From Chloroflexota bacterium (GTDB lineage Bacteria > Chloroflexota > Anaerolineae > UBA4142), in NCBI GenBank assembly GCA_016219275.1, contig JACRBM010000038.1:62001-126000 (forward strand): a DNA stretch of 64,000 nucleotides, given 5' to 3'. Shown here piece after piece: positions 7,785 to 17,181 of this stretch (positions within the stretch are counted from its first letter, which is position 1; the number at the start of each line of letters is the position of its first letter). A program made the position numbers and the translations under genes. The notes beneath the pieces were generated by a model, which was not told where the DNA came from, ran no database searches, and saw only the letters and a list, made by a program, of their open reading frames with translations.

Positions 7785-9188
7785 TCACGCGTGTTGCGCG
7801 TCCACTGCCGCGTGATTGCGGCGCGCAGTTTCCACTTCTTGCGCGCGACCTTTCAACGCGAACGTGAGCGCGGTCAAGCCCAGCATCACCACGCCCACCG
7901 CCAGGAATCCCACCGTATAACCGTTCACGCCGCCGCCGAACGATGACGCCACCGCGCCGACGAGCGCGCCGCCGATCAATTGTCCGATACTCGTGTCCAA
8001 CGTGAGAATGCCTTGTGCGGAGGCGCGCTCGGACGCGGGCGCTTCGTTCAACATCACGTAGCGGAGCGGCGCGCCGAGGAGAACACCCAGCCCCACCCCG
8101 GTGAGCAGAACCGCCAGATAAAAGAACACGAGGTTCACACCCAGGAACGCGACGACGAACAACCCAGCAGTCGTCAACGCGGTACCGAGCGACAACACCA
8201 CACGCGAACCGTACTTGTCCAGCATCCGTCCCGCCGTCGGCGAACCGACCGCCATCGCGAGCACCGCCGGCAGAAGCATAAAACTTGCGGTCGAACTCGA
8301 CACGCCGAACGCGGCGACGACGAGCGCGGGCACGAACACAACGGACGATTCCCCCACTCCCGCGCCGGCGGCGATCAAACTGACAACCGCGATTTGCCGC
8401 GAGCGGAACAATCCCAAACGCAGGATCGGATTCACCGCGCGCATTTCGATCAAGACGAACACCGGGACGAGAATGAGGACGAGCAACAGAAACGGCAACA
8501 CGTTCGCCGAGATGATGCTCGTCGCGAGATGTGCGGTATCCAACTGATTGACCGCAAAGGTCAACGATGCCAGCAACGCGGCGAGCACCACCATGCCAAG
8601 CCCATCGAAGGTTTGGCGCTTCGCCGCGTGTGCGCGCGGCAAAAGCCGCCATGCCATCGCGATGACAACTACTGCAATCGGCAAGTTGACGATGAAGAGC
8701 CAGCGCCAACTGAACAGGTACAGAATCGCGCCGGCGAGAATCGGACCGACAAGGAACGCGATGCCGAATACAGCGCCGATCAAACCGAGCGCGCTCCCGC
8801 GTTTTTCCGGCGGAAACGTATCGCCGATCACCGCGCTCGCAACCGGAAACACGCCGCCCGCGCCAACACCTTGAATCGCGCGACCAATCAACATTACCGG
8901 CAACTCGGACGAGATCGCGACGAGGAACGAGCCGACCGCAAAGAACGTCACATTCAAAATGTAAATGGAACGCCGCCCAATCGCATCAGATAATTTTGCC
9001 ATCAATGGAACGCCGATGAGATTGAACAAAACGTACGTCGTGAAAATCCACGCGACCGCGCGGTCGTCCACGCCAAACGATTTCCGAACCGCCGGCAACG
9101 CCGGACCGACGATCGCGATATCGAGCGCGCCCATCAGGACGCCGATGAACAAGACGAGCAAAATTTGATTACGTGCTTTGGCTTCCAT
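7785..9188 (-). CDS. MFS drug-efflux transporter, DHA2 (14-TM) type (467 aa)
   Basis: A major facilitator superfamily proton antiporter of the EmrB/QacA type, expected to export drugs or other hydrophobic compounds. About 14 membrane segments are visible. DHA2 features include ALDIAIVGPALPAV in helix 1, the loop LMAKLSDAIGRRSIY between helices 2 and 3, and GVGAGGVFPVASAVIGD. The ATG at 9188 is chosen over a GTG at 9206 because GAGGA lies 8 nt upstream. A PadR regulator follows two genes upstream on the same strand and is the likely controller, as PadR proteins often regulate efflux pumps. Confidence 0.85.
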   Translation of the reverse strand: MEAKARNQILLVLFIGVLMGALDIAIVGPALPAVRKSFGVDDRAVAWIFTTYVLFNLIGVPLMAKLSDAIGRRSIYILNVTFFAVGSFLVAISSELPVMLIGRAIQGVGAGGVFPVASAVIGDTFPPEKRGSALGLIGAVFGIAFLVGPILAGAILYLFSWRWLFIVNLPIAVVVIAMAWRLLPRAHAAKRQTFDGLGMVVLAALLASLTFAVNQLDTAHLATSIISANVLPFLLLVLILVPVFVLIEMRAVNPILRLGLFRSRQIAVVSLIAAGAGVGESSVVFVPALVVAAFGVSSSTASFMLLPAVLAMAVGSPTAGRMLDKYGSRVVLSLGTALTTAGLFVVAFLGVNLVFFYLAVLLTGVGLGVLLGAPLRYVMLNEAPASERASAQGILTLDTSIGQLIGGALVGAVASSFGGGVNGYTVGFLAVGVVMLGLTALTFALKGRAQEVETARRNHAAVDAQHA

Positions 9189-9205
9189 CCCTAGTTTCCT
9201 CGTCA

Positions 9206-9251
9206 CCGCACACCCTTGCGAAGGGTTGTGATCCTTCGCAAGGGTATGCGG
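9206..9251. repeat. Palindromic repeat between MFS gene and membrane protein gene
   Basis: A long hairpin of CCGCA plus CCCTTGCGAAGG with its complement CCTTCGCAAGGG plus TGCGG. It belongs to a CCTTGCGAAGG family also seen at 19838 and 48098. No T-run follows it on either strand, so terminator activity is uncertain. Confidence 0.8.
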
Positions 9252-9260
9252 TCAGTCACC

Positions 9261-9656
9261 TCAACGAATCTGCCAGCGCAACATTCCGCCGGGCAACGAA
9301 TTGACGCCGATCACGATCAGCACCAACGCGGCGACGATAACGAAAAAATTATTGCGGAACACATGCGTGTTTTCCGATTTGCGCCAGCGCATCGGCACGT
9401 GCGCGACGACGACGGCGACGATCATCGCGAACGCGTGTTCGAGACGCGGCATCGAAATGCCAGCCAACACGAGAAAGACGATGCCGAGCAACGCCTGCAA
9501 ATCCATGACGCCGCTGAACGCGGACATCAAGCCGCGATCCATCGCGGCGGGTTTCGCTTTTTGCAACCAGCCGACCGCGAATTTCACGGCGGCAACGACC
9601 GCGATGAGTACGACCAACCAACGCAAATACGCGTGAAGCATAAACAAAATGTCCAT
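9261..9656 (-). CDS. Small membrane protein, four TM helices (131 aa)
   Basis: A hydrophobic protein with about four membrane segments, at residues 5-25, 45-65, 70-90 and 103-123. The ATG at 9656 is preceded by GGAGG at 5 nt. His, Arg and Trp residues near the first helix (LHAYLRW) and HVPMRWRK in a loop are the only polar landmarks. I do not recognise a named family with confidence. It sits between the MFS exporter and the PadR gene, all on the minus strand, and is probably part of their operon. Confidence 0.65.
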   Translation of the reverse strand: MDILFMLHAYLRWLVVLIAVVAAVKFAVGWLQKAKPAAMDRGLMSAFSGVMDLQALLGIVFLVLAGISMPRLEHAFAMIVAVVVAHVPMRWRKSENTHVFRNNFFVIVAALVLIVIGVNSLPGGMLRWQIR

Positions 9657-9674
9657 TTCATCCTCCAAGAATTG

Positions 9675-9709
9675 CAGATGTCAGATTTCAGATTTCAGAT
9701 TTCAGATTT
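9675..9709. repeat. Heptamer array, five CAGATTT units
   Basis: Five tandem 7-bp units (CAGATGT then four CAGATTT). The array contains the stop codon of the padR-like gene. No inverted partner array is visible here, but the same unit forms both arms at 63483-63555. Confidence 0.9.
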
Positions 9710-10310
9710 TCTTGTATCCCGTTCGCTTTCTTGTGACGCGTTTGCGCGGAGACGCCTCCGCCGCATCGAGACATTCGAGAACGTTTTGCCGCGCAGTGCG
9801 GCGTTTCATCTGTGCGAGCAGTTCGTCGAGCCAGGCGCGTTCGGTTTGCAGATGCAAGGCGTGATGACGCAGCGTATAGTACGCCGGCGTATGCGGTTGG
9901 TGCGCTGCTAGCCCGCCGGCGATTTCGGCGATGTGCGCGTCCACCCCGGCGCGTTTTCGTTCGAGATACGCGCGCGCGTCCGCCGGCGCAATCTCGCTGA
10001 GAAAAAGCAATCCGATGTCGTCGTTAAAGTACGCCGCGTGCGCGTCGCGCAGATTCTGCTCCAAGAGTTGCGTGAACTGCTCCTCGCCGGCGCGCGTCAG
10101 CCGATACGTGTGCCGCTCCGGGCGATTGCCTTCGCGCGAAACGCTTTTGGTCACTCGACCCGCCGCTTCAAGTTTGGCGAGCAAGTGATAGAGCGTCGGC
10201 TTTTTGAGATCGGTAAGATATTTCAGGCGGCGGTCAATCAAATCGCTCAGTTGATAGCCGTGCATCTCTTGCAGTTTGAGCAACCCCAACACCAAGAGCG
10301 TGTGATCCAT
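9702..10310 (-). CDS. PadR family transcriptional regulator (202 aa)
   Basis: A winged-helix repressor of the PadR type. Residues 1-90 carry the PadR DNA-binding domain (LLVLGLLKLQEMHGYQLSDL; LKKPTLYHLLAKLEAAGRV; RHTYRLTRAGEEQF). The rest is a helical dimerisation region (about 95-175). A good GAGGAG site precedes the ATG. The last codons run into a heptamer array that provides the TGA, giving a basic tail (KRVTRKRTGYKKI). It likely controls the efflux transporter two genes downstream; the ligand is unknown. Confidence 0.88.
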   Translation of the reverse strand: MDHTLLVLGLLKLQEMHGYQLSDLIDRRLKYLTDLKKPTLYHLLAKLEAAGRVTKSVSREGNRPERHTYRLTRAGEEQFTQLLEQNLRDAHAAYFNDDIGLLFLSEIAPADARAYLERKRAGVDAHIAEIAGGLAAHQPHTPAYYTLRHHALHLQTERAWLDELLAQMKRRTARQNVLECLDAAEASPRKRVTRKRTGYKKI

Positions 10311-10408
10311 CAGTTCTCCTCGAATAGTCCATTTTGACTAATTCGATTGGATTATACATGCTTGACCACCGCTGTCAAGCGTGCACGCGCCAGAAAGCCA
10401 TAAATAAA

Positions 10409-10446
10409 GCGCGGTCGGGACGTTCCGTTGAACGCCCCGACCGCGC
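10409..10446 (-). terminator. GC-rich hairpin terminator after the dihydroorotate-dehydrogenase-like gene
   Basis: A nearly perfect 38-nt palindrome (outer arms GCGCGGTCGGG and its complement, core GACGTTC). On the minus strand it is followed by TTTATTTA. It fits termination of the 10470-15094 transcript before the padR operon. The GACGTTC core recurs at 31318 and 57103. Confidence 0.7.
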
Positions 10447-10469
10447 ATGGATTCGCACCGCGTGAGTTT

Positions 10470-11471
10470 TTAGATGCGTGTGTCGTACGAGCGCAACACC
10501 TTCATATAGTTCGCGCGCTCGAAGGCGAGCGGGTATGCGACGGCTTGCTGGCTCATACTGCCGCGCATTTGTTGCACGGACGCGTACTCGTGCTCGTCCA
10601 TCCACCGCGTCATTTCATCCACCATCTGGTGGATCCGTCCGACGCCGTGTTCCAACAGCGCCGACGTCGTCATCGCGACGTTCGCGCCCGCCATCATCGC
10701 CTTGACGACATCTTCGCCGCTATGAATGCCGCCGGTGATCGCCATGTCGCCTTTGATGCGCTTGTAGAGAATCGCGACCCAGCGCAAACGCTTCCGCAAT
10801 TCGTAGGGCGTGCTCAACACGACGTTCGGCATGACTTCGAGATTCTCTAAATCGAAATCGGGCTGATAGAATCGGTTGAACAGCACGAGCGCGTTCGCGC
10901 CCGCTTGGTCGAGGCGTTGAGCAAAATTGGCGAACGCGGTAAAGTACGGACTGAGTTTCACCGCGACCGGGATGCGCACACGCGACTTGATATCTCTTAA
11001 CAGATCGAGGTACATCTCCTCGACTTGTGTGCCGGTCTGCTCCACATCGGCGGCGATAAAGTACGTATTCAATTCGAGCGCGTCCGCGCCGGCTTGCTCG
11101 ATCTTTTTCGCGTACCCGATCCAGCCGCCGGTCGAAACGCCGTTGAGACTCGCGATCACTGGAATCTTGACTGCGGCTTTGACTTTGGCGATGTGCGCGA
11201 GATACCCTTCCGGACCCAGGTTATAGGTGCCCAGGTCGGGAAAGTACGTCAACGCTTCGGCGAACGAATGCGCGCCCTGGTCGAGCGCGTGATCGAGCAT
11301 GTCCGCTTCGCGAATGATTTGCTCTTCGAACAGCGAGTGCAAGACGACCGCCGCCGCGCCGGCATCTTCCATCCGCTTGATGTGATCCAGTTTCTGCATC
11401 AGCGGCGACGACGACGGCACGATGGGATTCTTGAGCTTTAGACCCAGGTAGGTAGTTGAAAGATCTGGCAT
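10470..11471 (-). CDS. Dihydroorotate dehydrogenase-like FMN protein (333 aa)
   Basis: A TIM-barrel flavoprotein of the dihydroorotate/dihydropyrimidine dehydrogenase family. The start at 11471 gives the usual N-terminus ([20 protein letters not shown]) and has AGGGGA upstream. The substrate and FMN motifs include [32 protein letters not shown] and the phosphate-binding [20 protein letters not shown]. The loop that in class 1 enzymes holds the catalytic Cys has Ser-Thr (GVSTGG), so true dihydroorotate oxidation is doubtful. Proteins of this type are often found next to pyruvate:ferredoxin oxidoreductase, as here (101 nt away), and may use ferredoxin. The physiological substrate is unknown. 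Confidence 0.75.
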   Translation of the reverse strand: MPDLSTTYLGLKLKNPIVPSSSPLMQKLDHIKRMEDAGAAAVVLHSLFEEQIIREADMLDHALDQGAHSFAEALTYFPDLGTYNLGPEGYLAHIAKVKAAVKIPVIASLNGVSTGGWIGYAKKIEQAGADALELNTYFIAADVEQTGTQVEEMYLDLLRDIKSRVRIPVAVKLSPYFTAFANFAQRLDQAGANALVLFNRFYQPDFDLENLEVMPNVVLSTPYELRKRLRWVAILYKRIKGDMAITGGIHSGEDVVKAMMAGANVAMTTSALLEHGVGRIHQMVDEMTRWMDEHEYASVQQMRGSMSQQAVAYPLAFERANYMKVLRSYDTRI

Positions 11472-11522
11472 TTGATTTCCCCTATTGATGCGTGACACCC
11501 GCGCTGGCGTGCGGCGCAAGTG

Positions 11523-11560
11523 TGCGTGATACGTGATGAACCCATCACGCATCACGCATT
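11523..11560. repeat. Heptamer array with inverted arms
   Basis: Units GCGTGAT ACGTGAT on the left and ATCACGC ATCACGC on the right, closing a tight hairpin between the nifJ stop and the next gene. It belongs to the heptamer-array class. Confidence 0.75.
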
Positions 11561-11572
11561 CCGCTTCACGTT

Positions 11573-14500
11573 TTATCCTTGCGCCATTTTCTCGTACATC
11601 TTCCAGCGCGCGTCTACATCCGCCTGCGCGAGTTTGAGCAAACGCTCGGCGGCTTCTTCGTTGCTCTGAACGAGCATCGTGTAGCGCGTTTCATTGTACG
11701 CGTATTTTTGCAATGGAATCGTCGCCGCTTTGGAATCGAGTTGGAAAGGATTCTTGCCTTCTTTGGTGTTGTTGGGATTGTAGCGGAAGAGGGGCCAGTA
11801 CGCGCTCGCCGTAGCCAGCTTTTGTTGTTCCAACCCTTTTGCCAGATCAATGCCGTGCGCGATGCAGTGACTGTACGCGATGATGAGCGACGGTCCATCG
11901 TACGCTTCGGCTTCGATAAAGGCGCGGATGGTTTGCGAATCGTTCGCGCCCATCGCAACGCGCGCGACGTAGACACTGCCGTATGTCATCGCGATCATCG
12001 CGAGGTCTTTTTTTGCGAGCGGCTTGCCGCCCGCCGCGAATTTCGCGACCGCGCCGCGCGGCGTGGACTTGCTCATCTGCCCGCCGGTGTTCGAGTACAC
12101 TTCGGTGTCGAGCACGAGAATGTTGACATTGCGTCCCGACGCGATCACATGATCGAGTCCGCCGTAGCCGATATCGTACGCCCAGCCGTCGCCCCCGACG
12201 ATCCACACACTCTTTTTGACGAGCACGTCCGCAACGCTCAACAACTCTTTCGCCTGCGGCGTGCTGATGTTCGCCAAACGTTCTTTGAGCAATTGCACGC
12301 GCCCGCGTTGTTTGAGAATGCCGGCTTCGTTCGATTGATCCGCGCTCAACAATTCGTCCACGAGCGATGTGCCGATCGCATCCGCGAATTGCGGCAACAG
12401 TTCCGACGCGTATTCGAGTCGCTTGTCCACGGTCAAGCGGAAACCGAGACCGAATTCCGCGTTGTCTTCAAACAACGAGTTCGACCATGCGGGTCCGCGT
12501 CCGTCGCCGTTCTTGGCGTACGGCGTCGTCGGCAAGTTGCCGCCGTAGATCGAGGAACACCCGGTCGCGTTCGCGATCATCGCGCGGTCGCCGAACAATT
12601 GCGACACGAGTTTGATGTACGGCGTTTCGCCGCAACCCGCGCACGCGCCGGAGAACTCGAACAACGGTTGGAGCAATTGCGAATCCTTGACCAACTGGAC
12701 GCTCAACTGCTCGCGATCGGTTTCGGGCAGTTGCTTGAAGAATTCCCAGTTCGCTTTTTCAGGTTCGCGAATCGGCAATTGCGGCGCCATGTTGATCGCC
12801 TTCAAGCCGGTTTGCGTTTTGTTTTTCGCGGGACACACTTCGACGCAAAGCGTACACCCGGTGCAATCTTCCGGCGCGACCTGGAGCGTGTACTTTTTAT
12901 CCGCGAAAATTTTCCATTTGGGTTCCGCGCTCTTGAAGGTTTGTGGCGCGCCCGCGAGCAAGCTCGCATCGTACACTTTGGCGCGAATGACCGCGTGCGG
13001 GCACACGAGCACGCACTTGCCGCACTGGATACACACGTCCGCGTCCCACACCGGAATTTCGAGCGCGATGTTGCGGCGTTCCCACTGCGTCGTGCCGACC
13101 GGGTACGTGCCGTCCACCGGCAGCGCGCTCACCGGCAAACTGTCGCCCTTGCCCGCGATCATCGCCGCGGTCACTTGTTGCACAAACGCGGGCGCTTCCG
13201 CCGGTACAGGCGGACGCATGTCGAACGCGCTCGTCACCTGGGATGGCACTTGCACTTGGTACAACCGTTCGAGCGTCTTGTCCACCGCCGCAAAGTTTTT
13301 CGCGACGACGGATTCGCCGCGCTTGCCGTACGTTTTTTGGATCGAGTGCTTGATCGCTTCGATGGCGTCCTCGCGTGGGAGCACACCGCTGATCGCGAAG
13401 AAGCAGGTCTGCATCACGGTGTTGATGCGCGTGCCCATGCCAGTTTCTCTCGCAACCGCGATCGCATCAATCACGTAGAATTTCAGTTTCTTTTCGACGA
13501 TTTGTTTCTGCACCGTCCGCGGCAAGTGATCCCACACTTCATCCGGACCGTACGGACTACTGAGCAAAAAGGTCGCGCCCATCTCCGCCGCCGCGAGCAT
13601 ATCGGTCTTTTCGAGGAACTCGAATTGGTGGCACGCGATAAAGTTCGCCGAGCGCACCAGGTAGGACGAGTGAATCGGCTTGGGTCCAAAGCGCAAGTGC
13701 GAGGTCGTCATCGTGCCGGACTTTTTCGAATCGTAGTAGAAATAACCCTGCGCAAAGTTCGGCGTATCCTCGCCGATGATCTTGATCGAGTTCTTGTTCG
13801 CGCCGACCGTGCCGTCCGCGCCGAGACCATAGAACAACGCGCGCACGGTGTCCGCGCCTTCGGTCGAGAAATCCGGATCATAGTCGAGCGACGTGTGCGT
13901 CACGTCGTCGTTGATGCCGATGGTGAAATGATTCTTGGGTTGCGGTTTTTTCAATTCGTCGAAAACGCCCTTGACCATCGCCGGCGTAAACTCCTTCGAC
14001 GACAAACCGTACCGCCCCCCGACGGTTTTGATCGCGCGACCGGTCTCCGCGAGCGCGGTGAGCACGTCCACGTACAACGGTTCGCCCGCCGACCCAGGTT
14101 CTTTCGTGCGGTCGAGCACCGCCATCGTCTTGACGGACGCGGGAATCGCGTTGACGAAATGTTCGACCGAGAAGGGACGATACAAATGCACTTTCAACCC
14201 GCCGACCTTTTCGCCGCGCGCGTTGAGGTACTCGACGGTTTCTTGAATCACTTCGTTGCCCGAACCCATCGCGACGAGGATGCGCTCCGCATCCGGCGCG
14301 CCGACGTAATCGAACAAGTGATATTGCCGCCCGACGAGTTGCGCGAATTGATCCATCGTCTTTTGCACGATGCCCGGCACGGCGAGATAGTATGGGTTGA
14401 CCGTTTCGCGCGCTTGAAAGTACACGTCCGGGTTTTGCGCGGTGCCGCGCATCACCGGATTTTCCGGCGCGAGTCCGCGCGCGCGGTGCGCACGTACGAG

Positions 14501-15094
14501 GTTATCGTCAATCATCGCGCGCACATCGTCGCGCGCGAGTTGCTCGACCTTCATTACTTCGTGCGAGGTGCGAAACCCGTCGAAGAAATGCAGGAACGGC
14601 AGACGCGCCTGCAAGGTCGCCGCGTGCGAGATGAGCGCGAAATCCATCACTTGTTGCACCGAGTCCGAGCAGAGCAACACCCAGCCGGTCTGGCGCGTCG
14701 CCATCACATCGCTTTGATCGCCAAAGATCGAAAGACCCTGGGCGGCGAGCGAACGCGCGCTGACATGGAACACCGCCGAGGTCAACTCGCCGGCGATTTT
14801 GTACATGTTCGGGATCATCAACAGTAATCCCTGGCTCGCGGTGAACGTGGTCGTGAGCGAGCCGGTTTGCAGCGCGCCATGCACTGCGCCTGCGGCGCCG
14901 GCTTCGCTCTGCATTTCGACGACGAGCGGCACGGTGCCCCAGATGTTCTTTTTCTTTTCCGACGACCATTGATCCGCCCACTCGCCCATCGGCGACGACG
15001 GCGTGATCGGATAAATCGCGATCACTTCGCTGACCTGATGCGCGATGTACGCGGCGGCTTCATTGGCGTCCAGAGTCACTTGATTACGTGGCAT
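11573..15094 (-). CDS. nifJ: Pyruvate:ferredoxin (flavodoxin) oxidoreductase
   Basis: A single-chain PFOR that oxidises pyruvate with CoA to acetyl-CoA and CO2 and reduces ferredoxin, in the cytoplasm. The 1173-residue length is typical. The ATG at 15094 (GAGGTT upstream) gives the standard N-terminus ([20 protein letters not shown], with [13 protein letters not shown]). Domain order: pyrimidine-binding (1-260), transketolase-C-like (about 265-400), EKR, then two [4Fe-4S] ferredoxin motifs ([12 protein letters not shown] and [12 protein letters not shown], about 690-760), then the C-terminal TPP domain ([52 protein letters not shown]). All cluster cysteines expected are present. Confidence 0.96.
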   Translation of the reverse strand: MPRNQVTLDANEAAAYIAHQVSEVIAIYPITPSSPMGEWADQWSSEKKKNIWGTVPLVVEMQSEAGAAGAVHGALQTGSLTTTFTASQGLLLMIPNMYKIAGELTSAVFHVSARSLAAQGLSIFGDQSDVMATRQTGWVLLCSDSVQQVMDFALISHAATLQARLPFLHFFDGFRTSHEVMKVEQLARDDVRAMIDDNLVRAHRARGLAPENPVMRGTAQNPDVYFQARETVNPYYLAVPGIVQKTMDQFAQLVGRQYHLFDYVGAPDAERILVAMGSGNEVIQETVEYLNARGEKVGGLKVHLYRPFSVEHFVNAIPASVKTMAVLDRTKEPGSAGEPLYVDVLTALAETGRAIKTVGGRYGLSSKEFTPAMVKGVFDELKKPQPKNHFTIGINDDVTHTSLDYDPDFSTEGADTVRALFYGLGADGTVGANKNSIKIIGEDTPNFAQGYFYYDSKKSGTMTTSHLRFGPKPIHSSYLVRSANFIACHQFEFLEKTDMLAAAEMGATFLLSSPYGPDEVWDHLPRTVQKQIVEKKLKFYVIDAIAVARETGMGTRINTVMQTCFFAISGVLPREDAIEAIKHSIQKTYGKRGESVVAKNFAAVDKTLERLYQVQVPSQVTSAFDMRPPVPAEAPAFVQQVTAAMIAGKGDSLPVSALPVDGTYPVGTTQWERRNIALEIPVWDADVCIQCGKCVLVCPHAVIRAKVYDASLLAGAPQTFKSAEPKWKIFADKKYTLQVAPEDCTGCTLCVEVCPAKNKTQTGLKAINMAPQLPIREPEKANWEFFKQLPETDREQLSVQLVKDSQLLQPLFEFSGACAGCGETPYIKLVSQLFGDRAMIANATGCSSIYGGNLPTTPYAKNGDGRGPAWSNSLFEDNAEFGLGFRLTVDKRLEYASELLPQFADAIGTSLVDELLSADQSNEAGILKQRGRVQLLKERLANISTPQAKELLSVADVLVKKSVWIVGGDGWAYDIGYGGLDHVIASGRNVNILVLDTEVYSNTGGQMSKSTPRGAVAKFAAGGKPLAKKDLAMIAMTYGSVYVARVAMGANDSQTIRAFIEAEAYDGPSLIIAYSHCIAHGIDLAKGLEQQKLATASAYWPLFRYNPNNTKEGKNPFQLDSKAATIPLQKYAYNETRYTMLVQSNEEAAERLLKLAQADVDARWKMYEKMAQG

Positions 15095-15161
15095 GCTAAC
15101 CTCGATATGTTGGAATCGAACACACACTGGATTGGCGACGACCGTTTCGTCGCCAAAAGAC

Positions 15162-15191
15162 ATTATACCCCGATTGGATTTTTAATGCCAA
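15162..15191 (-). promoter_or_regulatory. Sigma70 promoter of nifJ
   Basis: On the minus strand TTGGCA (15191-15186), an 18-bp spacer and TATAAT (15167-15162). The leader then forms a hairpin at about 15132-15156 (TTGGCGACG with CGTCGCCAA) before the start codon; its role is unknown. Confidence 0.6.
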
Positions 15192-15219
15192 TTTTACGCG
15201 CCTGCCGGCGCGTGACCGA

Positions 15220-15248
15220 TTGAAGAAAAATCGCGTTTGTGGTATAGT
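15220..15248 (+). promoter_or_regulatory. Sigma70 promoter of the diheme cytochrome gene
   Basis: TTGAAG (15220-15225) and TATAGT (15243-15248) with a 17-bp spacer, about 30 nt before the start codon. Confidence 0.6.
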
Positions 15249-15277
15249 TGCGCCAATTTCCACGAGGAGCCATGGCG

Positions 15278-16090
15278 ATGAAATTATTCCGAGCGTTTGG
15301 GTTGGCATTGACGCTGATGCTTACCGCGATCGGCATCATATCCGTTTCGGCGCAAGGCGGCGACGCGACACGGGGCGCTCAGTTGTACGCTAAAAACTGC
15401 ACGCTGTGTCACGGCGATAAAGGACAGGGGCGCATCGGCGCGACGCTTGCCAAAGATTTTCCGGCGTTGCGCGTGGATGCGTTTCTCAAAGAAACGATTT
15501 CGAATGGCGTGGCGGGCAGTCGTATGCCGACCTGGGCAAAGAGCAAAGGCGGTCCGTTGAGCGACGCGGAAATTGACGACATCGTCGCGTTCGTGCGGAC
15601 GTTAAGCGGTCCCATCGCGCCGACCGCGCCGGCGGGCGCAACCGCGACGAGCGCGCCGCTCCCTTCACCCGCGCCCAATTTTCCGGTGGGCGATTCCACG
15701 CGCGGCGCGCAAGTGTTCGCGACTAATTGCGCGGCGTGTCACGGCGACCGCGGCGAGGGACGCATCGGCGCGACGTTGCAAAAAGATTTCCCGGTGCTTG
15801 ATCCGGAAAAATTTCTCGATACGACGATCTCACGCGGCGTCGCCGGTTCCAAGATGCCCGCGTGGAGCAAATCCGCCGGCGGTCCGTTGAGCGATCAAGA
15901 AATCGCGGACGCCGCGGCGTTCATCCGTTCGCTCAAGCCCGCCGCGGCACCGACGCAAGCCGCGCCGCAAATCCCGCAAGGCGGCGCGTTCGGCGGCTGG
16001 ATCGCGATTGTATGCGTGGGAATTGCCGCCGTCGTCGGGCTGGGCGCGCTCGCCCTGGGATTGGCGGGATCGAGAAAAAATCCGGCGTAA
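15278..16090 (+). CDS. Membrane-bound diheme cytochrome c (270 aa)
   Basis: An electron-transfer protein exposed outside the membrane. Residues 1-27 are a signal or anchor helix. Two homologous cytochrome c domains follow: NCTLCHGDKGQGRIGATL (heme CxxCH near residue 45) and NCAACHGDRGEGRIGATL (near 153). Each is followed by the distal Met motif (SRMPTWAKS; SKMPAWSKS). They are joined by an Ala/Pro/Thr linker, and a C-terminal helix (IAIVCVGIAAVVGLGALAL) anchors the protein. The ATG at 15278 is 8 nt from GAGGAG; an ATG at 15272 would be only 2 nt away. The domains look like an internal duplication. The partner is unknown. Confidence 0.9.
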   Translation: MKLFRAFGLALTLMLTAIGIISVSAQGGDATRGAQLYAKNCTLCHGDKGQGRIGATLAKDFPALRVDAFLKETISNGVAGSRMPTWAKSKGGPLSDAEIDDIVAFVRTLSGPIAPTAPAGATATSAPLPSPAPNFPVGDSTRGAQVFATNCAACHGDRGEGRIGATLQKDFPVLDPEKFLDTTISRGVAGSKMPAWSKSAGGPLSDQEIADAAAFIRSLKPAAAPTQAAPQIPQGGAFGGWIAIVCVGIAAVVGLGALALGLAGSRKNPA

Positions 16091-16104
16091 ATAATGAAGT
16101 CACC

Positions 16105-16137
16105 AGAATCCAGGTTTCTTGAAGAAACCTGGATTCT
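16105..16137. terminator. Bidirectional terminator between converging genes
   Basis: A perfect 16-bp stem, AGAATCCAGGTTTCTT with AAGAAACCTGGATTCT, followed by TTTTATTT on the plus strand. It separates the cytochrome gene from the converging ABC-2 permease genes. Confidence 0.9.
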
Positions 16138-16143
16138 TTTATT

Positions 16144-17181
16144 TCATCGCGCGTGCTCCACGCGTCGCGCGCCAAACCACAAGACGACGATTGCAACAAC
16201 GAGCGTCACCGCAAAACCAATCACATCGCGCGCGCCCGTGTAATAATCGCCGCTCGCCAAGCGCGTCATCGTTTTGATCGGCGACGCGTCGAATGCGTAA
16301 CTAATGCTCGTGCTGGCGAGAATCAAAAGCGAGTAGACGAACTGGGAACGTTCGCGATCCTTGAACACCACCGAAACGAATGCCGACGCGTTGGTGATGA
16401 TGCCGGCGGTGATGACCGCGAGCGCAAGCACAAGCCAAACATTTTCCACCGCGATACGATTCACGCGCAACAACGCCAGCCACGCCAGACACTGAACGAA
16501 CGCGAGCAACCACGCCGCGGCAATCTTGCCGCCGACAATCGTGTTCAACGAGAGCGGCGCGGTCAATAACGTGTCGAGCGTGTTGTTCTCCAATTCCTCC
16601 GACAACGAATCCACGACCATACTCCCCGCGACGAATGCCGGAAAAAACATCAGGACCGGAATGATGATCGAGTAGATGAACTCGAACGTCGTCGGCGGCA
16701 AGCCGCGCAGGTCAGTGTAGCGTACCTCGATGCCGCGTTGCGCGCGCAACACATTTTCGTACTGCTTGAACGGTTCTTGCAGAACCATCAAAATGACGGA
16801 CGATTTCGCTTCCGCGCGCGGCAAGAACAGTTTCATTTCGACTGGACCCGCGCCATCATCCGGCGCGGCAATGATCGCGTCAATCGCGCCTTGCTGGTAC
16901 GCGGCTTGCGCGTCCTCGGCGGTCGCGTAAGGCGTCACGCGAATGCCGCGCTCGCTCAAGATCGGCGCGAGCGCGCTATTCGGCGCGCCGAGCAAACCGA
17001 TGCCCAGATTCACGCGCGCGTACACGCCGATGGATTCCGGATCGTACAACGACAACAAGCCGATGAGCAACGCGGACGAGAACGACGCGATGAACAATTG
17101 GATCAAGATCGCGATGAGGATCGTGCGCTCGCGCAAGACCGCGCGCACTTCGCGGCGCAAGATGGCGAGGAACGCGTTCAC
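16144..17181 (-). CDS. ABC-2 type transporter permease, NatB-like (345 aa)
   Basis: An integral membrane subunit of an ABC-2 exporter. Residues 1-45 contain the first helix after a basic start (LRREVRAVLRERTILIAIL), then a large extracytoplasmic domain (about 45-165). Five more helices follow from about residue 170 (FIYSIIIPVLMFFPAFVAG; ELENNTLDTLLTAPLSLNTIVGGK is the typical ABC-2 cytoplasmic coupling stretch). The gene overlaps the end of the upstream permease by 4 nt, so the two are translationally coupled. No ATP-binding subunit is encoded in the window. Confidence 0.8.
   Translation of the reverse strand: MNAFLAILRREVRAVLRERTILIAILIQLFIASFSSALLIGLLSLYDPESIGVYARVNLGIGLLGAPNSALAPILSERGIRVTPYATAEDAQAAYQQGAIDAIIAAPDDGAGPVEMKLFLPRAEAKSSVILMVLQEPFKQYENVLRAQRGIEVRYTDLRGLPPTTFEFIYSIIIPVLMFFPAFVAGSMVVDSLSEELENNTLDTLLTAPLSLNTIVGGKIAAAWLLAFVQCLAWLALLRVNRIAVENVWLVLALAVITAGIITNASAFVSVVFKDRERSQFVYSLLILASTSISYAFDASPIKTMTRLASGDYYTGARDVIGFAVTLVVAIVVLWFGARRVEHAR

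Noticed and set aside
11579-14827. A 1082-codon plus-strand open frame opposite nifJ
   Set aside because: It is the complement of a strongly conserved PFOR gene and its protein is Arg/His-rich without any domain. Long antisense frames are common in this CG-rich sequence.
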